Of a stretch of 56,944 nt of DNA, positions 23,015-33,756 are shown in pieces. The position numbers were made by a program, and so were the translations under genes. Each line of letters opens with the position of its first letter. The stretch's first letter is position 1. A model generated the notes under the pieces. It made no database searches. It was not told the DNA's origin and saw only the letters and a list, made by a program, of their open reading frames with translations. Source of the stretch: Hypsibius dujardini (Eukaryota > Tardigrada > Eutardigrada > Parachela > Hypsibiidae); contig LRSR01010045.1 in NCBI GenBank assembly GCA_001579985.1, positions 1 to 56,944 on the forward strand. The letters run 5' to 3'.

Positions 23015-23964
23015 TCAGGAGAACTGTGACTCCAACAGCTCCTGCGCAGACGGTCGCTTTTGCGGATCTCGGATCAGACAATTGTCTATGAGATTGTACA
23101 GCTTGAGCGGCCACGCCACGGACAGTTCAGGCCGTCCACCATCACGTCCAACGAAGACTAGGATCTTTTTGCTTCCGTTGGTCAGTGGATAATCCCGCCC
23201 GTCTAGTCTTACGATGAACTGCGGCTGTTGACGTGACAGCATTTCTATTACGACGCATCCGTAGCTCCAAATGTCTGTTTTCCGACCAATTTGAAATTTC
23301 TCTGCCCCGAACGGTCCAGCAATCATTTCCGGAGACATGTAGGCTATAGTTCCATGGCTATCGGAAACTTCATCTCGACCAGTCACGGATCCCATGAGTT
23401 GATGGATGTCGCCCAAGTCACAGATCTTCAGGCCACATGTTTCAAAATGCGGTGTACTGAGCAGTATGTTGGCACCTTTTAGGTCGCGATGCACTAAGGA
23501 ATTTCGGTGAAGATAGGCGAGGGCCTCAAGAATTTCCCTCATCCACCGGTCGAGTTGATGATCTCCAATCGCTTGACCGCGTACGAACTCACTGAGTGAC
23601 CCGCCTGTCAAAAATTGGCTTCATAACCCTTGTTTCACCAAAAAGCTGAGAACACTCCACACTTACCATTACAGTATTCCATAGTAAGATAATAGCTGGC
23701 AAGGTCGGGGTAGTTGTCTTTTCGCTGGAAAGATTGTATATGTTGAACTAGGTTCGGATGAGATAGTGCTCTTAATGCAGGCATTGCGCTTTCCAATTTC
23801 TGAACTTGTCGTTGTATATCAGGCTCCCTGGCCGACAAATGAACGGCTTTTACGACAATTTCGTTTCCTTCGGCGTCGGCTGAGACAAAAACCGTAACAT
23901 AACCAGTAGCATACAAAGTCTTGACGACCTGGAAGGGCCCATGCATTCTGATATTCTCCGCCAT
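23015..23964 (-). CDS. Small MAP3K-like protein kinase (intact)
   Basis: Two minus-strand exons, 23964-23667 and 23604-23015, are joined across a 62-nt GT-AG intron in phase 1, giving 295 residues that are nearly all kinase domain. Visible are the lysine of IVVKAV, SHPNLVQHIQSF, hinge MEYCNG/GGSLSEF spanning the junction, HRDLKGANILL, DLG in place of DFG, MSPEMI, KTDIWSYGCVVIEML and DPQKRPSAQELL. HRDLKGANIL and the GRKTDIWS phrase point to the STE11/MEKK group. DFG-to-DLG is tolerated in some active kinases, so activity is plausible. It is a member of the local kinase cluster, with the same intron position as the gene at 29090-31155. Confidence 0.85.
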
Positions 23965-24269
23965 GTGGAATACTTTAGACAGACATTCGGCAGTAACTAC
24001 TATTGTTTCGGTGACTCTCCCCTTTATACTAAAACCGACTCAATATCGTGAGAAATTGGTAATAAGCAGTAGTAAAAGTGTCGATCATGATGACTCAAAC
24101 GCATAACAGCAGTAAGTATGGCGATTTTTTAATCTTATCTATTCCTGCACCTATATTGGTCAGAGCGTTTTCTTCTCATTCGCTAAATTACATTTAATCG
24201 GTATGAGTAATAAATTGACCAAAATTTTTGATGTCATACCTGATCATTTGTTTGCATTCACACACACAC

Positions 24270-24270
24270 A

Positions 24271-24303
<33 letters not shown>

Positions 24304-24322
24304 ATGATGATGATGATGTCCC
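24270..24322. repeat. (CAT)n microsatellite with inverted continuation
   Basis: About 11 CAT units switch to ATG units at 24303, so the run forms a perfect short hairpin. It lies upstream of the kinase at 23015-23964. Confidence 0.85.
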
Positions 24323-24419
24323 GCCAAAACGTGCCTTGCAATCATTATCAGATTTACAACGTACCGGGCGCACAGTTTTCGGCGCATTTTACCATAAATG
24401 TGAAGGTATTAGAGACCTT

Positions 24420-24775
24420 TAAGCAGTCGGCGTAAGTGTAACATAAGCGTAACGTAAGCGTAAACTTAAGGACATGGACCAATAGGAATGAGGCAAGGGG
24501 TGTGGCCTCTCTTAAGGTTAATTTCTTACGCTACTGCTTGACGTAAGGGGCAATGGGCCTTAAGTTTCGCCGTAAGAAAGGAGTAAGAAAATTTTAGTAG
24601 AAGTTCAGTTCAAAGTAGAATGGTTTCCTTGAGATTTTCTGCTCTTGCGCCTTACGCCCAGATCCTTACGTCGAGTGCTTAAACATTCATTCGTAAGCGT
24701 AAACTTAGCGGGTCTTACGCCTAAGTTTAGGTTACGCTTACTACGCTTACTAGGCTACGCGAAAACTGACAGTCA
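24420..24775. repeat. Foldback element with TAAGCGTAA arms
   Basis: The left arm (ACGTAAGCGTAAACTTAAGG, about 24451) faces right-arm repeats (CGTAAGCGTAAACTTAGCGG at about 24692, then TTACGCTTACTACGCTTACT). Short tandem motifs are embedded in both arms. No coding potential was seen. Confidence 0.55.
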
Positions 24776-24984
24776 AATGCAACAATACCACTTTCGAAAA
24801 GTGTATCTCCTAAAATAAATCAGATCTTCCAGACTCTTAAAGCTAGATTCATAATACTTGAAAGGTTAACGTGCAGGTCCTCTATCTATGCTGGCAAGCT
24901 GGCAGTAAAAAAAAAGAGTCTCGCGCCCAAGAGTAAAACATGAAGTGATATTACTTATGGTTTGCTCATCGTAAAACATTTTGT

Positions 24985-25668
24985 TCTTTTTTCGCATGAC
25001 ACTGAAACGAACCGCTGTTGGTCAGTATTCTTCCTTTTATAAAACAACCTGAAACAGATATTGTTAAGCTGCTAGTAAACTGCCTTGAGCCACAAACTCA
25101 TCTTGATCACAGTGTTGGTTTTTCATGGAGCTGTCACTCTTAATAACCCCCAAAAAGCACAAATCGTTATATGGTAAGTCCCAATTTTAAGGTTCATTTC
25201 ATCTTTTAGCAAAAATTAGTTTCTGCCCATTTTAATTTATGTGATAGCCCAACACCATAGCAGAAGGTTGATATCAAAATGACTGGGGCATACGTCAGGT
25301 GGGAAGCTGCGCACCGCGAAGCGAAGAAAACATTTTTATCATAAAATCTTCCCAAATTTCTGTCAAATTATTGTGGGCTGTATCTCTTATAAATGCACTC
25401 GCCTCATCAAATTTATTTCTCTGCACATTCGATGCGGGCTATCCAAAGCAGGTTTTAGGTTTTCCAGAAGGAATGTTTTTGTGAGAATATATGAGTGTGT
25501 GGCGTGGGCCATTATTGAGACCGGGTCTCCCAGAGATTTTCATCTTCTCTGGCATTTTTCAGAATTAAGATAGAACCTCACTTTTCCGCCTGTAATAGTT
25601 GCTCACATGGACAGGCTTAATGACAAAGAATTTTGAGGTAGTGCCGCTAGTTGTGGCAGAGGAATAGT
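24985..25668. repeat. R1 repeat, copy 2, truncating a kinase copy
   Basis: This is a diverged direct match to 2045-2725, for example ACTGAAACGAACCGCTGTT at both sites and TAATAGTTGCTCACATGGAC. Its right border at about 25668 abuts kinase-coding sequence on the minus strand, exactly where that kinase stops resembling a kinase. Confidence 0.7.
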
Positions 25669-26037
25669 ATGGATAGTATTCCATAAGAACTGCTGAGGGT
25701 GGAGACAAATAAGGGCAACGATAATGCTGATCAATCGGTAACACTCCGTAGCATATGTATTGCACAATGTTCGGGTGATTCAGGGAAAGAAGGGCAATTT
25801 TAGACGCGGTGTTAAGCTTGGTCATCTCAGGATTTTGAGAGCTGATCGGTAGTTTCGGAAGCTGAAAGTAACCATTTGCAGATCGTTATTGCTGGTAGGC
25901 TTAATGTCGTAAACATCCGCGAAGCTGCCATGTCCAATATTTCCAACCGCTTCAAAAACGAGCTTCAAGCCTTGTTCATCTGCGCCATCAGTTGAATAAA
26001 TTAGTTGGGGTTGTGGCGAAGAGTTAGTTCGGTTCAT
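25669..26037 (-). pseudogene. Kinase N-lobe fragment, frameshifted
   Basis: On the minus strand, the Gly loop GNIGHGSFADVYDI and, in another frame, SLNHPNIVQYICYG and LMEYYP are visible. A one-base shift near 25840 separates the two parts; the expected VAIK-like lysine falls at that point. The sequence ends at the R1 repeat and no C-lobe follows. It is a dead, truncated relative of the neighbouring MAP3K-like kinases. Confidence 0.75.
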
Positions 26038-26478
26038 CAGTTCGGTTCGGTTTTTCTATGGCACTGAGAAGTAAAGTCGCAACAGGCCGGTCGACTGCTC
26101 TCCGTGACAGGCATTTTTTGACAATATCTGTTAGAGGTTCACTAATAAGTTGGGAGTCTGCGGGAGCCAAATCAGGATAGGCCCCTTTTTTTACCTGCCG
26201 AGGCATCCGAAGCTCCAAATGTCACTGGCGCGCTCGACTCTAATAAACGAAGTTCCGACAGCCCGTCCAATATCCGTAGAAAAATGTGTTGTGTTCAAGT
26301 CGCCAAAAACGTTGGTTAACATTTCGGGGGACATATGCCATGCATTTCCTGCGTTAACGTTCCCCAGTGATAATAAATACTCTGGAGGTATAGCGAGAGG
26401 TGCAATGGGAAGTGTAACCGGAAGTATAAATATATGCTGCCAAATGAACCTCTTAGATTTCGTTTTTTTACCCTCCAT
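26024..26478 (-). pseudogene. Kinase C-lobe fragment, frameshifted
   Basis: The minus strand encodes WHMSPEMLTNVFG, RASDIWSFGCLG and, in a shifted frame, LTDIVKKCLSRRAVDRPVAT. These are the APE-equivalent, subdomain IX and subdomain XI of a MAP3K-like kinase. About 40 residues expected between IX and XI are missing and the frame changes near 26200. Its stop overlaps the start of the next N-lobe fragment. It may be the 3' part of the broken kinase at 27780-28400. Confidence 0.7.
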
Positions 26479-26519
26479 GACAAAAACATCTGGAAGGGCA
26501 TAATTATACTTTTATGGTA

Positions 26520-27199
26520 AATTTACTCGCGCGGTTCAGGATTACTCCCACGGAGCAAAATTAGATATAGAAGAGATGGCCCACCCTTGAATATATTTTT
26601 GCAAGGTAAATTTATCGCGCGGTTCAAAAATACTCGAGTAATGGAAATTCGACCACCGAAAAAGAGAAAACCGCAGCCCCGTATAAAAATTACAGACTAC
26701 TCCGCAGCACCAGTACCAATCTCACTTTTTAAGGCGTTTTATCCCAACTGAATTCGGCAGTCAAAACACACTGCGGTCTCACTTTTCCAGTGAGAAACAG
26801 TTGTGGCGATTCATGCATCAGTCATCATCGTCGGCGTTTTCGTCTACGTGCTGATTAGCGTGAAGAGCCCTCTTCAAGCGAGCGTGAATCCCGTGTCGTT
26901 GTCTTGGGTGACGAGTTCCAGCACATCTGTGAGAAAAAATCCTTTTACAAAGGTCCACCTTCCAGCTTGCAATAAATCTGTAAAAGTCAATCAATTAATC
27001 GAATGAACGATCATGAAGAAACATTTTACTGATCATCCAATCAGCCAATCAATCAATCAACCAATCAATTGAATCCGATATCTACTGTATAAATTCCACT
27101 ACGTTATTCCTTTGCTTTGAGGCTCCGCAAATCATCAACGATTAAGGAAATACATGCCAAAATGAAACCAAAAAAATATTATTTACCGTTGGACAAGTC
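26520..27199. other. Intergenic, nothing recognised
   Basis: AT-rich, with a short CAATCAATCAAC run near 27050. I see no gene. Confidence 0.4.
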
Positions 27200-27418
27200 T
27201 CAGTCGTCCTCGCCGTCGCATTGCTGCTCGTAAATCCAGTCATCGAGGTGATCAGAAATAACGTCTTCCAGGTCGTCATCAAAAACAGTGCGATGGGGCA
27301 GCAAATCCTCCCTGCCTTCCTGTTTCACGAGAGGCTGAAGGGCCTCCGATACACATTTTATCCTTGTGTCACCCAAAAAATTATCGGAATCCATCAGAAA
27401 GTCCGAAATAAAAAGCAC
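27200..27418 (-). other. Acidic ORF of unknown status
   Basis: A 72-residue minus-strand ORF with an acidic end (FDDDLEDVISDHLDDWIYEQ). It lies between kinase fragments, has no recognisable domain and could be a chance ORF or a terminal exon of a broken kinase gene. I cannot decide. Confidence 0.25.
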
Positions 27419-27779
27419 AACATTGAATTAAATTAAATTTATTTTGACTGGTTTCCAGTTGCAAAGCGTTGGGCACTGCGCAATGCACTGTGCAAGTGTA
27501 CTGGAAAAAAGTGTCCGCAATGTTCTTGACTGTTGAGTTTGTGCAGGAGAATAAAACTGTCTTCCCTGAGGGAAATTTTTGTCTCTTGTGGCATTTAATG
27601 CACGTAAAGAGTGAAAAACTGAACCGGAAGGCAATTGCACCGTTCAGGACGTTTCGAGGGTATTTTTCTAACTGCGTTATGGTAAAAAGTGTATTTTTTA
27701 CACTCGGAGAGTAGATTTTGCCTTTTTTACAGTTAGAATTTCTACCTCCTTTTGAACTGCGAGACCATATAAAGGACAT

Positions 27780-28400
27780 GTGTCTCATATTATTATTAGG
27801 GGTTATATCGACGTCTTGAAGTTGTTCCGTCCATGGACGAGTCAAGCTTCCTGTTCTCGCCAATGCGGCAGCTTAATCGGTCATCCGTCAAAAAGATCTT
27901 TGCGCTTTTGATGTCACCGTGAACCGTTGCGGTAAGCCAATCCATTTGTCACAAAAACCAGCAAATTTCCCATTAAGAAAGTGTTCCGTGACCAATGAAT
28001 TCAAATTACCTCCTGCGTTAAATTGTAAACAATTTATCACGATTGAAGAAGTTCTATTGCATGTATCTGGGGCAATCCAAACCGAATTTTTACCTTGATA
28101 ATACGCCATAAGAATTGAAGCAACCGGGTAAATGAAAGATTCGTTGTCTGGCCCATTCATTATCTCACCACAGAGTAAGCATTCCACAAGGTTTGAATGA
28201 CGTCGAGACAGGAGAGCGTTCTCCTGACTGACGGTTAATAATTGTTTAATGTCTAACTTTTGACTTTTGTAGCGAAGTGCCACTGCCTCTGGGTATGGAC
28301 TGTTGTTCACAATCTGGATGGCGTGTACACTGGCAGGCAATCTACTCCCAATTTGTCCCCGTCAGGCGAAGTGAAATTTCCTGGGCAACTCTCCATTAAT
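27780..28400 (-). pseudogene. MAP3K-like kinase pseudogene, N-lobe to catalytic loop
   Basis: On the minus strand, VALRYKSQKLD, HSNLVECLLCGE and MAYYQG are followed by a plausible GT-AG intron (about 28097-28012) and GGNLNSLVTEHF, then HGDIKSAKIFLTDD in another frame. Gly-loop residues upstream are also out of frame. The hinge-intron position is the same as in the two open kinase genes of the cluster. The HRD arginine is replaced (HGD) and no DFG is visible. Frame breaks make a functional product unlikely. Confidence 0.7.
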
Positions 28401-29089
28401 TATATTCGTTTTTATGTATAAATTGTTGGAGAAGGCGGTAATGCAGGCCACCGCACTTTCATTTCACATCAGTCAAGGTGGTGGCACGGTCGTTAGAGGA
28501 TTTGGGTTTATTATCGAGTACAAGAACGTCATACACAAACGTGGTAAGAATTAATAGTTGTAATGCACGTGCTAAACAGGAATAGCTCTCGTATCTTTAT
28601 TGTGAAACGCTAGTTTAACTGAAAACGACCATCGGGAGATTAAGGTGATAAGCGATGATGTACAGAACAGGACGTACAGACAGACACACGAGCCACAGTT
28701 CGTTGTCGGTTGCCTCCGTTTAGGAGCATTACGTGAGACATGACTCACTTTTTTACTATTACAGAATTTACTATTATTCTGTAATTCTGTTGCCCTGATT
28801 ATTGCATAACGAAGCAAAGGCAAGAGGGAGTTGCCGTGAGTGAGTGAGGGAAGCTCCAATGATTTCAAATGAAATTCCGGCTCCCCCAATGTTGTATCCT
28901 CTCTTAGCCCTTTTTTGATACTTTTTCGACACATTCTATTGATGGCAGCATTGTCTCTCATAGTTCTCTTGAAATCTTACACAGCATGAACAACTACATG
29001 TACCAGATTACTTAAATCAGATGTCGCACGAGCGTCACGTTTATGTCACAACATGAATATGAAAAGTGTAATTCCTTCAAAATATGTTT
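28400..29089. other. Intergenic, nothing recognised
   Basis: About 690 bases between a kinase pseudogene and the 3' end of the pseudokinase gene. ORFs here lack domain signal. Confidence 0.4.
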
Positions 29090-31155
29090 TTAAATGAAAA
29101 AGAACATTTGAGTCAGCTGCCGAGATGACGGTCGATTTGTCGAGTCCCTCCGAAGGCACCTATCAAGGATGAGCTTAGTTTCTTCCGGCCACGAGTTCAA
29201 AACAACGGGCTGTCCGTCAAACTCAGCGTTCCCTGTCGAGATTGTCTTCGTCAGTCGCTTCTCCTCAAGTCCCTTATCCAGACTTGACTGGTCCAACCGT
29301 CTCATCCTTGGAGGTTCTCCCGTAAGAATTTGAATGAGTATACAGCCAAAACTCCAAACATCCGTTTTCCTCCCAACGTGACTCCAATCCCAGGGTGAAA
29401 TATTGGATCTAGCAGTCAGATGCCTCCGCATTTCCGGCGACATGAACGGCAGCATGTTTTGTTGAGGATTCCATTCAAATGATAGACCAAGTCCCACAGC
29501 ATTGGCGTCAAATCGGGGGGAGCTTTGACCAATGTTGGAAATTTTAAGATTACAGGTAGCAATGTCCCGGGTCGTGAGAAAGACGTTAGCTCCCCGTAGG
29601 TCGCCGTGAGTAATTCGTTTTTGGTGGAGATAACAAAGTCCCTGGAGCAGCTGGCTCGACCACCGGTGACATACGTCTCTGTCCAATGCGACGGTTCGGA
29701 CAGCTTCTTCAAGCGTCCCACCTAGGAGGGGCCCAAATGTTGTCACATTGTGTCCAGCTGATAAGCCGATATCCTTAAGCCGTAAGCGCCATGTCGTCAA
29801 ATGACGACATGGCGACCCCGAATTTTTACACAGAGATGGTTTGAGCTCTTTTGCTAAACTCAACCGATTTTAAAAGATTGGTAACTTGCTTGAAAATTGG
29901 AGATTATGGTTTGGTCATTTGCTGCTTGACCATTGTCCGGAAGAAATTACCAAAGTTAACCAGCTTTCATTTTTGTTGAGTGAAAAAGGCCTCGGCAGGC
30001 TGTGAGCTGGCTAAAATTTCGAAAAATATCCGATCTGGCATCGGACGTTAACGAATTAATGAATAACCAAGCAATATGCATTGCGACATTACGCTCTAGG
30101 GCCACGAAATTCACACACGAAATTCACACAATTGTTCACACGAACTTCCGATTTTTGACTCAATCAAGTATTCTCAACAGTAATCGTATCATTTAACCCG
30201 TTCACGTGCCAGATCAAACACGATTTGTGTGCCAGAAATATTCTTTCCCTTCATAGGTTTGCGCAATTAAGAAAAGTATTAGTTTTAAACAGTTTTCGGG
30301 CGACTTTAAGAATTTTGTGTTTTTTTGGGTGACCACTGCCCACTATCGAATTAGAAAAAAAATATATCGATGAAAACTGTTTCTTGCACAAGTCCGCGCC
30401 ATGTTTGGTTAAAACATCAATCAATCGATGAGTTTTCACAATAGTCTGTTTTATTCATTTTTTGACAAAAATCGGACTCGTTTGCTAATTACTGGCCACG
30501 TGTCAGTCAACAATCTGATTCAGATAATTATTTCAAACACTGTCAATAGATAATCAAGTTGGTGGATGGAAAAAACACATATTTTTAGAAATTTTGGCCA
30601 GCTCACAGCCTGCGGAGACCTGTTTCACTCAGCAAAAGTGAAAGCTGGTTTATTTTGGCAGTTTCTGCCGGACATTTGACAAGTAACCAATGACCAAACT
30701 GTAATCTCTATTTTCCAGCAAGATACCAACCTTTAAAATCGGTTGAGTTTAGCAACATCGCTCAAACCATCTCTGCGTGAAAATTCGGAGGTCGCCATGT
30801 CGTCATTTGGTGACATAGGGTGTTAACGGGTTAACTAAAAATTTTTCAGCCAACCTTGACAGAGTTCTGTGACGATGAAATAATGCGGCACTCGAACCGG
30901 CGCGTAATTGCCCGAATAGGCGACATGAAAATGCCGGAGTACGTTGATATGGCGAAGTGCTGTCAGTAATCGCATCCGGTTGTCGAGCTCCTTAATTTGC
31001 CGGTTTCGGACGGAGGGATCTTGAGCTAAGGTGATGGCGGTGACGGCAGTTTTGCGTCCATCCTCCATCCTTGCCTCGTACAGTTTTCCCGGTCGACCGT
31101 CGCCGGACGGGATCCGTTGGACAATAGTAAAGTGAGTAAAATGTCCGTTTTTCAT
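29090..31155 (-). CDS. MAP3K-like pseudokinase, open reading frame
   Basis: Two minus-strand exons, 31155-30855 and 29721-29090, join in phase 1 (hinge TELCQG/GTLEEAV) to give 310 residues. The fold is clear: RMRLLTALRHINVLRHFHV, LLQGLCYLHQKRITHGDLRG, MSPEM, GRKTDVWSFGCILIQILTGEPP, CLRRDSTNRPSSRQL. Catalytic residues are changed: the VAIK position reads AVTAIT without lysine, HRD is HGD, and DFG is replaced by SNIGQ. It is therefore probably catalytically inactive although the frame is intact. The 1.1-kb intron contains two TTAA elements in opposite orientation. A segment of exon 2 plus its flank is duplicated at 5.2-6.3 kb. Confidence 0.8.
29775..30051. mobile_element. Internally deleted TTAA element, copy 2
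   Basis: It is bordered by TTAA at 29775 and 30048 and matches both ends of the element at 5593-6226, with about 360 bases of the middle missing. Flanks on both sides match the flanks at 5.6 and 6.2 kb, showing the insertion preceded the duplication. Confidence 0.7.
30193..30834. mobile_element. Best-preserved TTAA (piggyBac-like) MITE, copy 3
   Basis: A perfect TTAA duplication lies at 30193-30196 and 30831-30834. Element ends CCCGTTCACGTGCC and, read inwards from the other side, CCCGTTAACACCCT form a 14-bp imperfect TIR. It is 634 bp between the TTAAs with no ORF. It lies 20 bases inside the intron from the donor of exon 1 of the pseudokinase gene, inverted relative to copy 2. Confidence 0.8.
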
Positions 31156-31649
31156 CGTATTTTTATTCCGTACATATTATATATATATATATATGGATTC
31201 TCCAACTAAAAAAGCCTAAGAGATTGAATTTGATCTGACAGAAGAATTCTACGATTAAACATGGAAACGGAGTGAGCATGTGTGAGACGAACGGCCTGCA
31301 GTTCACGGCGGTGATGACTGCGGGAACAACGGGAAGGTCGCTGATTCATCTAGTGTACCTTGCAGATAAGAGACATGTCATGATTTACAAGTGTACCGGT
31401 GATGGTAAAACAAATATGTGCATGAACTTGATAAAGATTAGCCGTTAATACACAAGTTGGCAATCCAATCAGGGTAGCTCGAATCTCGTCTAAGCGGGTA
31501 GAACTAAACTTTGGAATGTATTCAGTGGCATGCGGAATCGTGAAAAATCGAGATGCAGGCCTGCACCGCGGCTCACTCCGATCCGTCCAAAACTATAATC
31601 TTGTGGAATCCGGTTAGTAACGGTGAAATAGTGCAGGACGGGCGATTGA

Positions 31650-32024
31650 ATCGGTTGACTGGACGGTCGGAGGGTCGGACGGATGGACGGATGGACGGAT
31701 GTACGGACGGACATGGACGGTCAGACGGTCTGGTCAGATATGCATGGACGGTCGGGCGGATGAACAAACAGGTATGGACGGTCGGACGGATGGACGGACG
31801 GACGTGGACGGTCGGACGGTCAGTCGGACGGACGGTCTAACGGTCGGACGGCAGGGCTAGTGAGCCGACGGTAATATAAGCGAGCTTAGATGAACTTAGT
31901 AGACCGAAGGGTTTCAGAGATGGACAGACGAACGTACGGACGAACAAAAAGGTCGACATCTAGACTGTTGCAAGACAAGGACAGGAATAAATGACGGACG
32001 GACGGACGGACGGACGGACGGTGA
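31650..32024. repeat. Degenerate (GGAC)n / ACGGTCGG satellite
   Basis: GGACGGAC and GGACGGTC units recur over 31650-31860, then a cleaner run (GACG)n at 31990-32022 after a 120-bp gap. It is non-coding; the long ORFs through it are repeat artefacts. Confidence 0.85.
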
Positions 32025-33025
32025 CCCAAAGATGCAGATATGAATTAAAAAAATCTGAGTGGTGCCAGTTCACCCGTCCGTTCCCGCTGGACAGCATCTT
32101 CCAATTCCAAACGGCGTTCCGTTGGTTCGACCGCTCGGCCATCATTAACCGTCATTTGTTGTACCAGCTTGGGCGACAGTCAGTTTGTCTGCATGTTAAT
32201 TCTGCTTACTCCTACCATTCGTCCGTCTGTCCGACATGGCGGCTCGATAAGAACGCTCTGAGAGACCAAAATTCCAAAGGGGATGAGAACATGGAGCGCC
32301 GCGGATTGAATTGCGATTTTCCACACATCGCTTTCCCCCTTCAAATTTACACCATCAGTGCATTATTTTTGCAGTCCTTACACGACAATGACGTCTTCCC
32401 CTGTCATCTCACCAAAATATATTTTAATATTGCGTTGAAACATACATAACATGTTATACAAATACGACTCTTCCAATTCCAAAAATATTCATATTTAAAA
32501 GCGGCCGAAAAAAAGAGAAAACGATAAAAGTAACAACCGCAAAATACCGCTTCCAAATATCATCCGCAATAAATGCCACACAGTCACAGCCCCACACTCA
32601 GTCGAGGCACATCTGAATCTGAATCTCTCACCCGGTCGCAAAAAGAATTGGACAATTCTTTCCATTTATGAAATATAAAAAGCATGTCACACAAAACTCC
32701 CAACAGCTAAAAGCTCCGCTCTTTATCATCCCAATCAACGCTCCGTTTTCTCCTGAGGGAAGAGAGCCAGCCCGTCGTCCCCATTCCACACAAATGTGCA
32801 AAAACCACACCGCGGTTTTGCAGGCAGGACCCGGTTTTCCTCCAGGAAAGTCCTTTCTTTGGTCACGCCCATCAGGGTCGGCAGCCTCGGACGGCCACGA
32901 TCTATGCCTCGTTCAATGGTCGTCTTTGATGCATTTTCTGCCGGGCTTATTACAGCACAACGGGGAAGGAACACGGGAGCGAACAGAGCGAACCGACCGA
33001 ACAGCGTTCGTTTTGTTCCGTGCCG
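32025..33025. other. Probable 3' UTR and intergenic sequence of the BMP gene
   Basis: It lies downstream of the BMP stop codon on the minus strand. There are no recognisable domains. The opposed ORFs at 32668-33111 are compositional. Confidence 0.4.
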
Positions 33026-33716
33026 TTATCTGCATCCGCAGCCCTCGACGACCATGTCCTGGTAATTTTTCAGCACAATCTTCTCATACTCGTCCATGTA
33101 GAGCAGACTGATGGGACTGAGGTCCGTGGGGACGCAGCAGGGTTTGGGGACGGCCCCGATGTTGGCGTTATGGACGAGGCTCTGCACGGTGGCGTGATTG
33201 GTGGTGTTGAGGTGGTCCGGTAAGGGGAAATGGCACTCCCCGGAGCAGTAGAAGGCATTGTAGTTGGGCGGCGCGAGGATCCACTCGTTCCACCCGATGT
33301 CGGTGAAGTCCACGTTCAATGAATACCTAAAACGGCAACAATGAGTGATGACTTCAAATAATAGAAATATTTTAACTCCAACCAATCGCCAAACATTTTG
33401 TGGAAAAACTTTTATAAAGAATAAGTTGTATAAACACTCAGATTTAATGGTAGTAACATGGCTGTCTGCGTGTCCGTCTGTCTTTATGTCTGTCTTTTTG
33501 CCTGCCTGTCTTTTTGTCTTTTTGTCTGTTTGTATATTTGTCTGATTAATGGTTTAATGGTTTTTCAAGAACAGACAACTTCTGTTGAAGACTGAAACGT
33601 CTGTTGTCTGTCTATCTGTCTTCCAGTCTGCTTCTTTCATCTTCTTTTTTGTCTACCCCGTTTGTTTTCATGTCTGTCTAACCATTTATCGATCTATACA
33701 TTTCTTTGCCTGACGC

Positions 33717-33756
<40 letters not shown>

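Noticed and set aside
27381-27863. 160-residue minus-strand ORF between kinase fragments
   Set aside because: There is no domain, composition is irregular and another ORF opposes it. I could not tie it to any splice-consistent gene.
31553-32145. Long ORFs on both strands through the GGAC satellite
   Set aside because: They are products of a tetranucleotide repeat without stops; the protein is a low-complexity repeat artefact.
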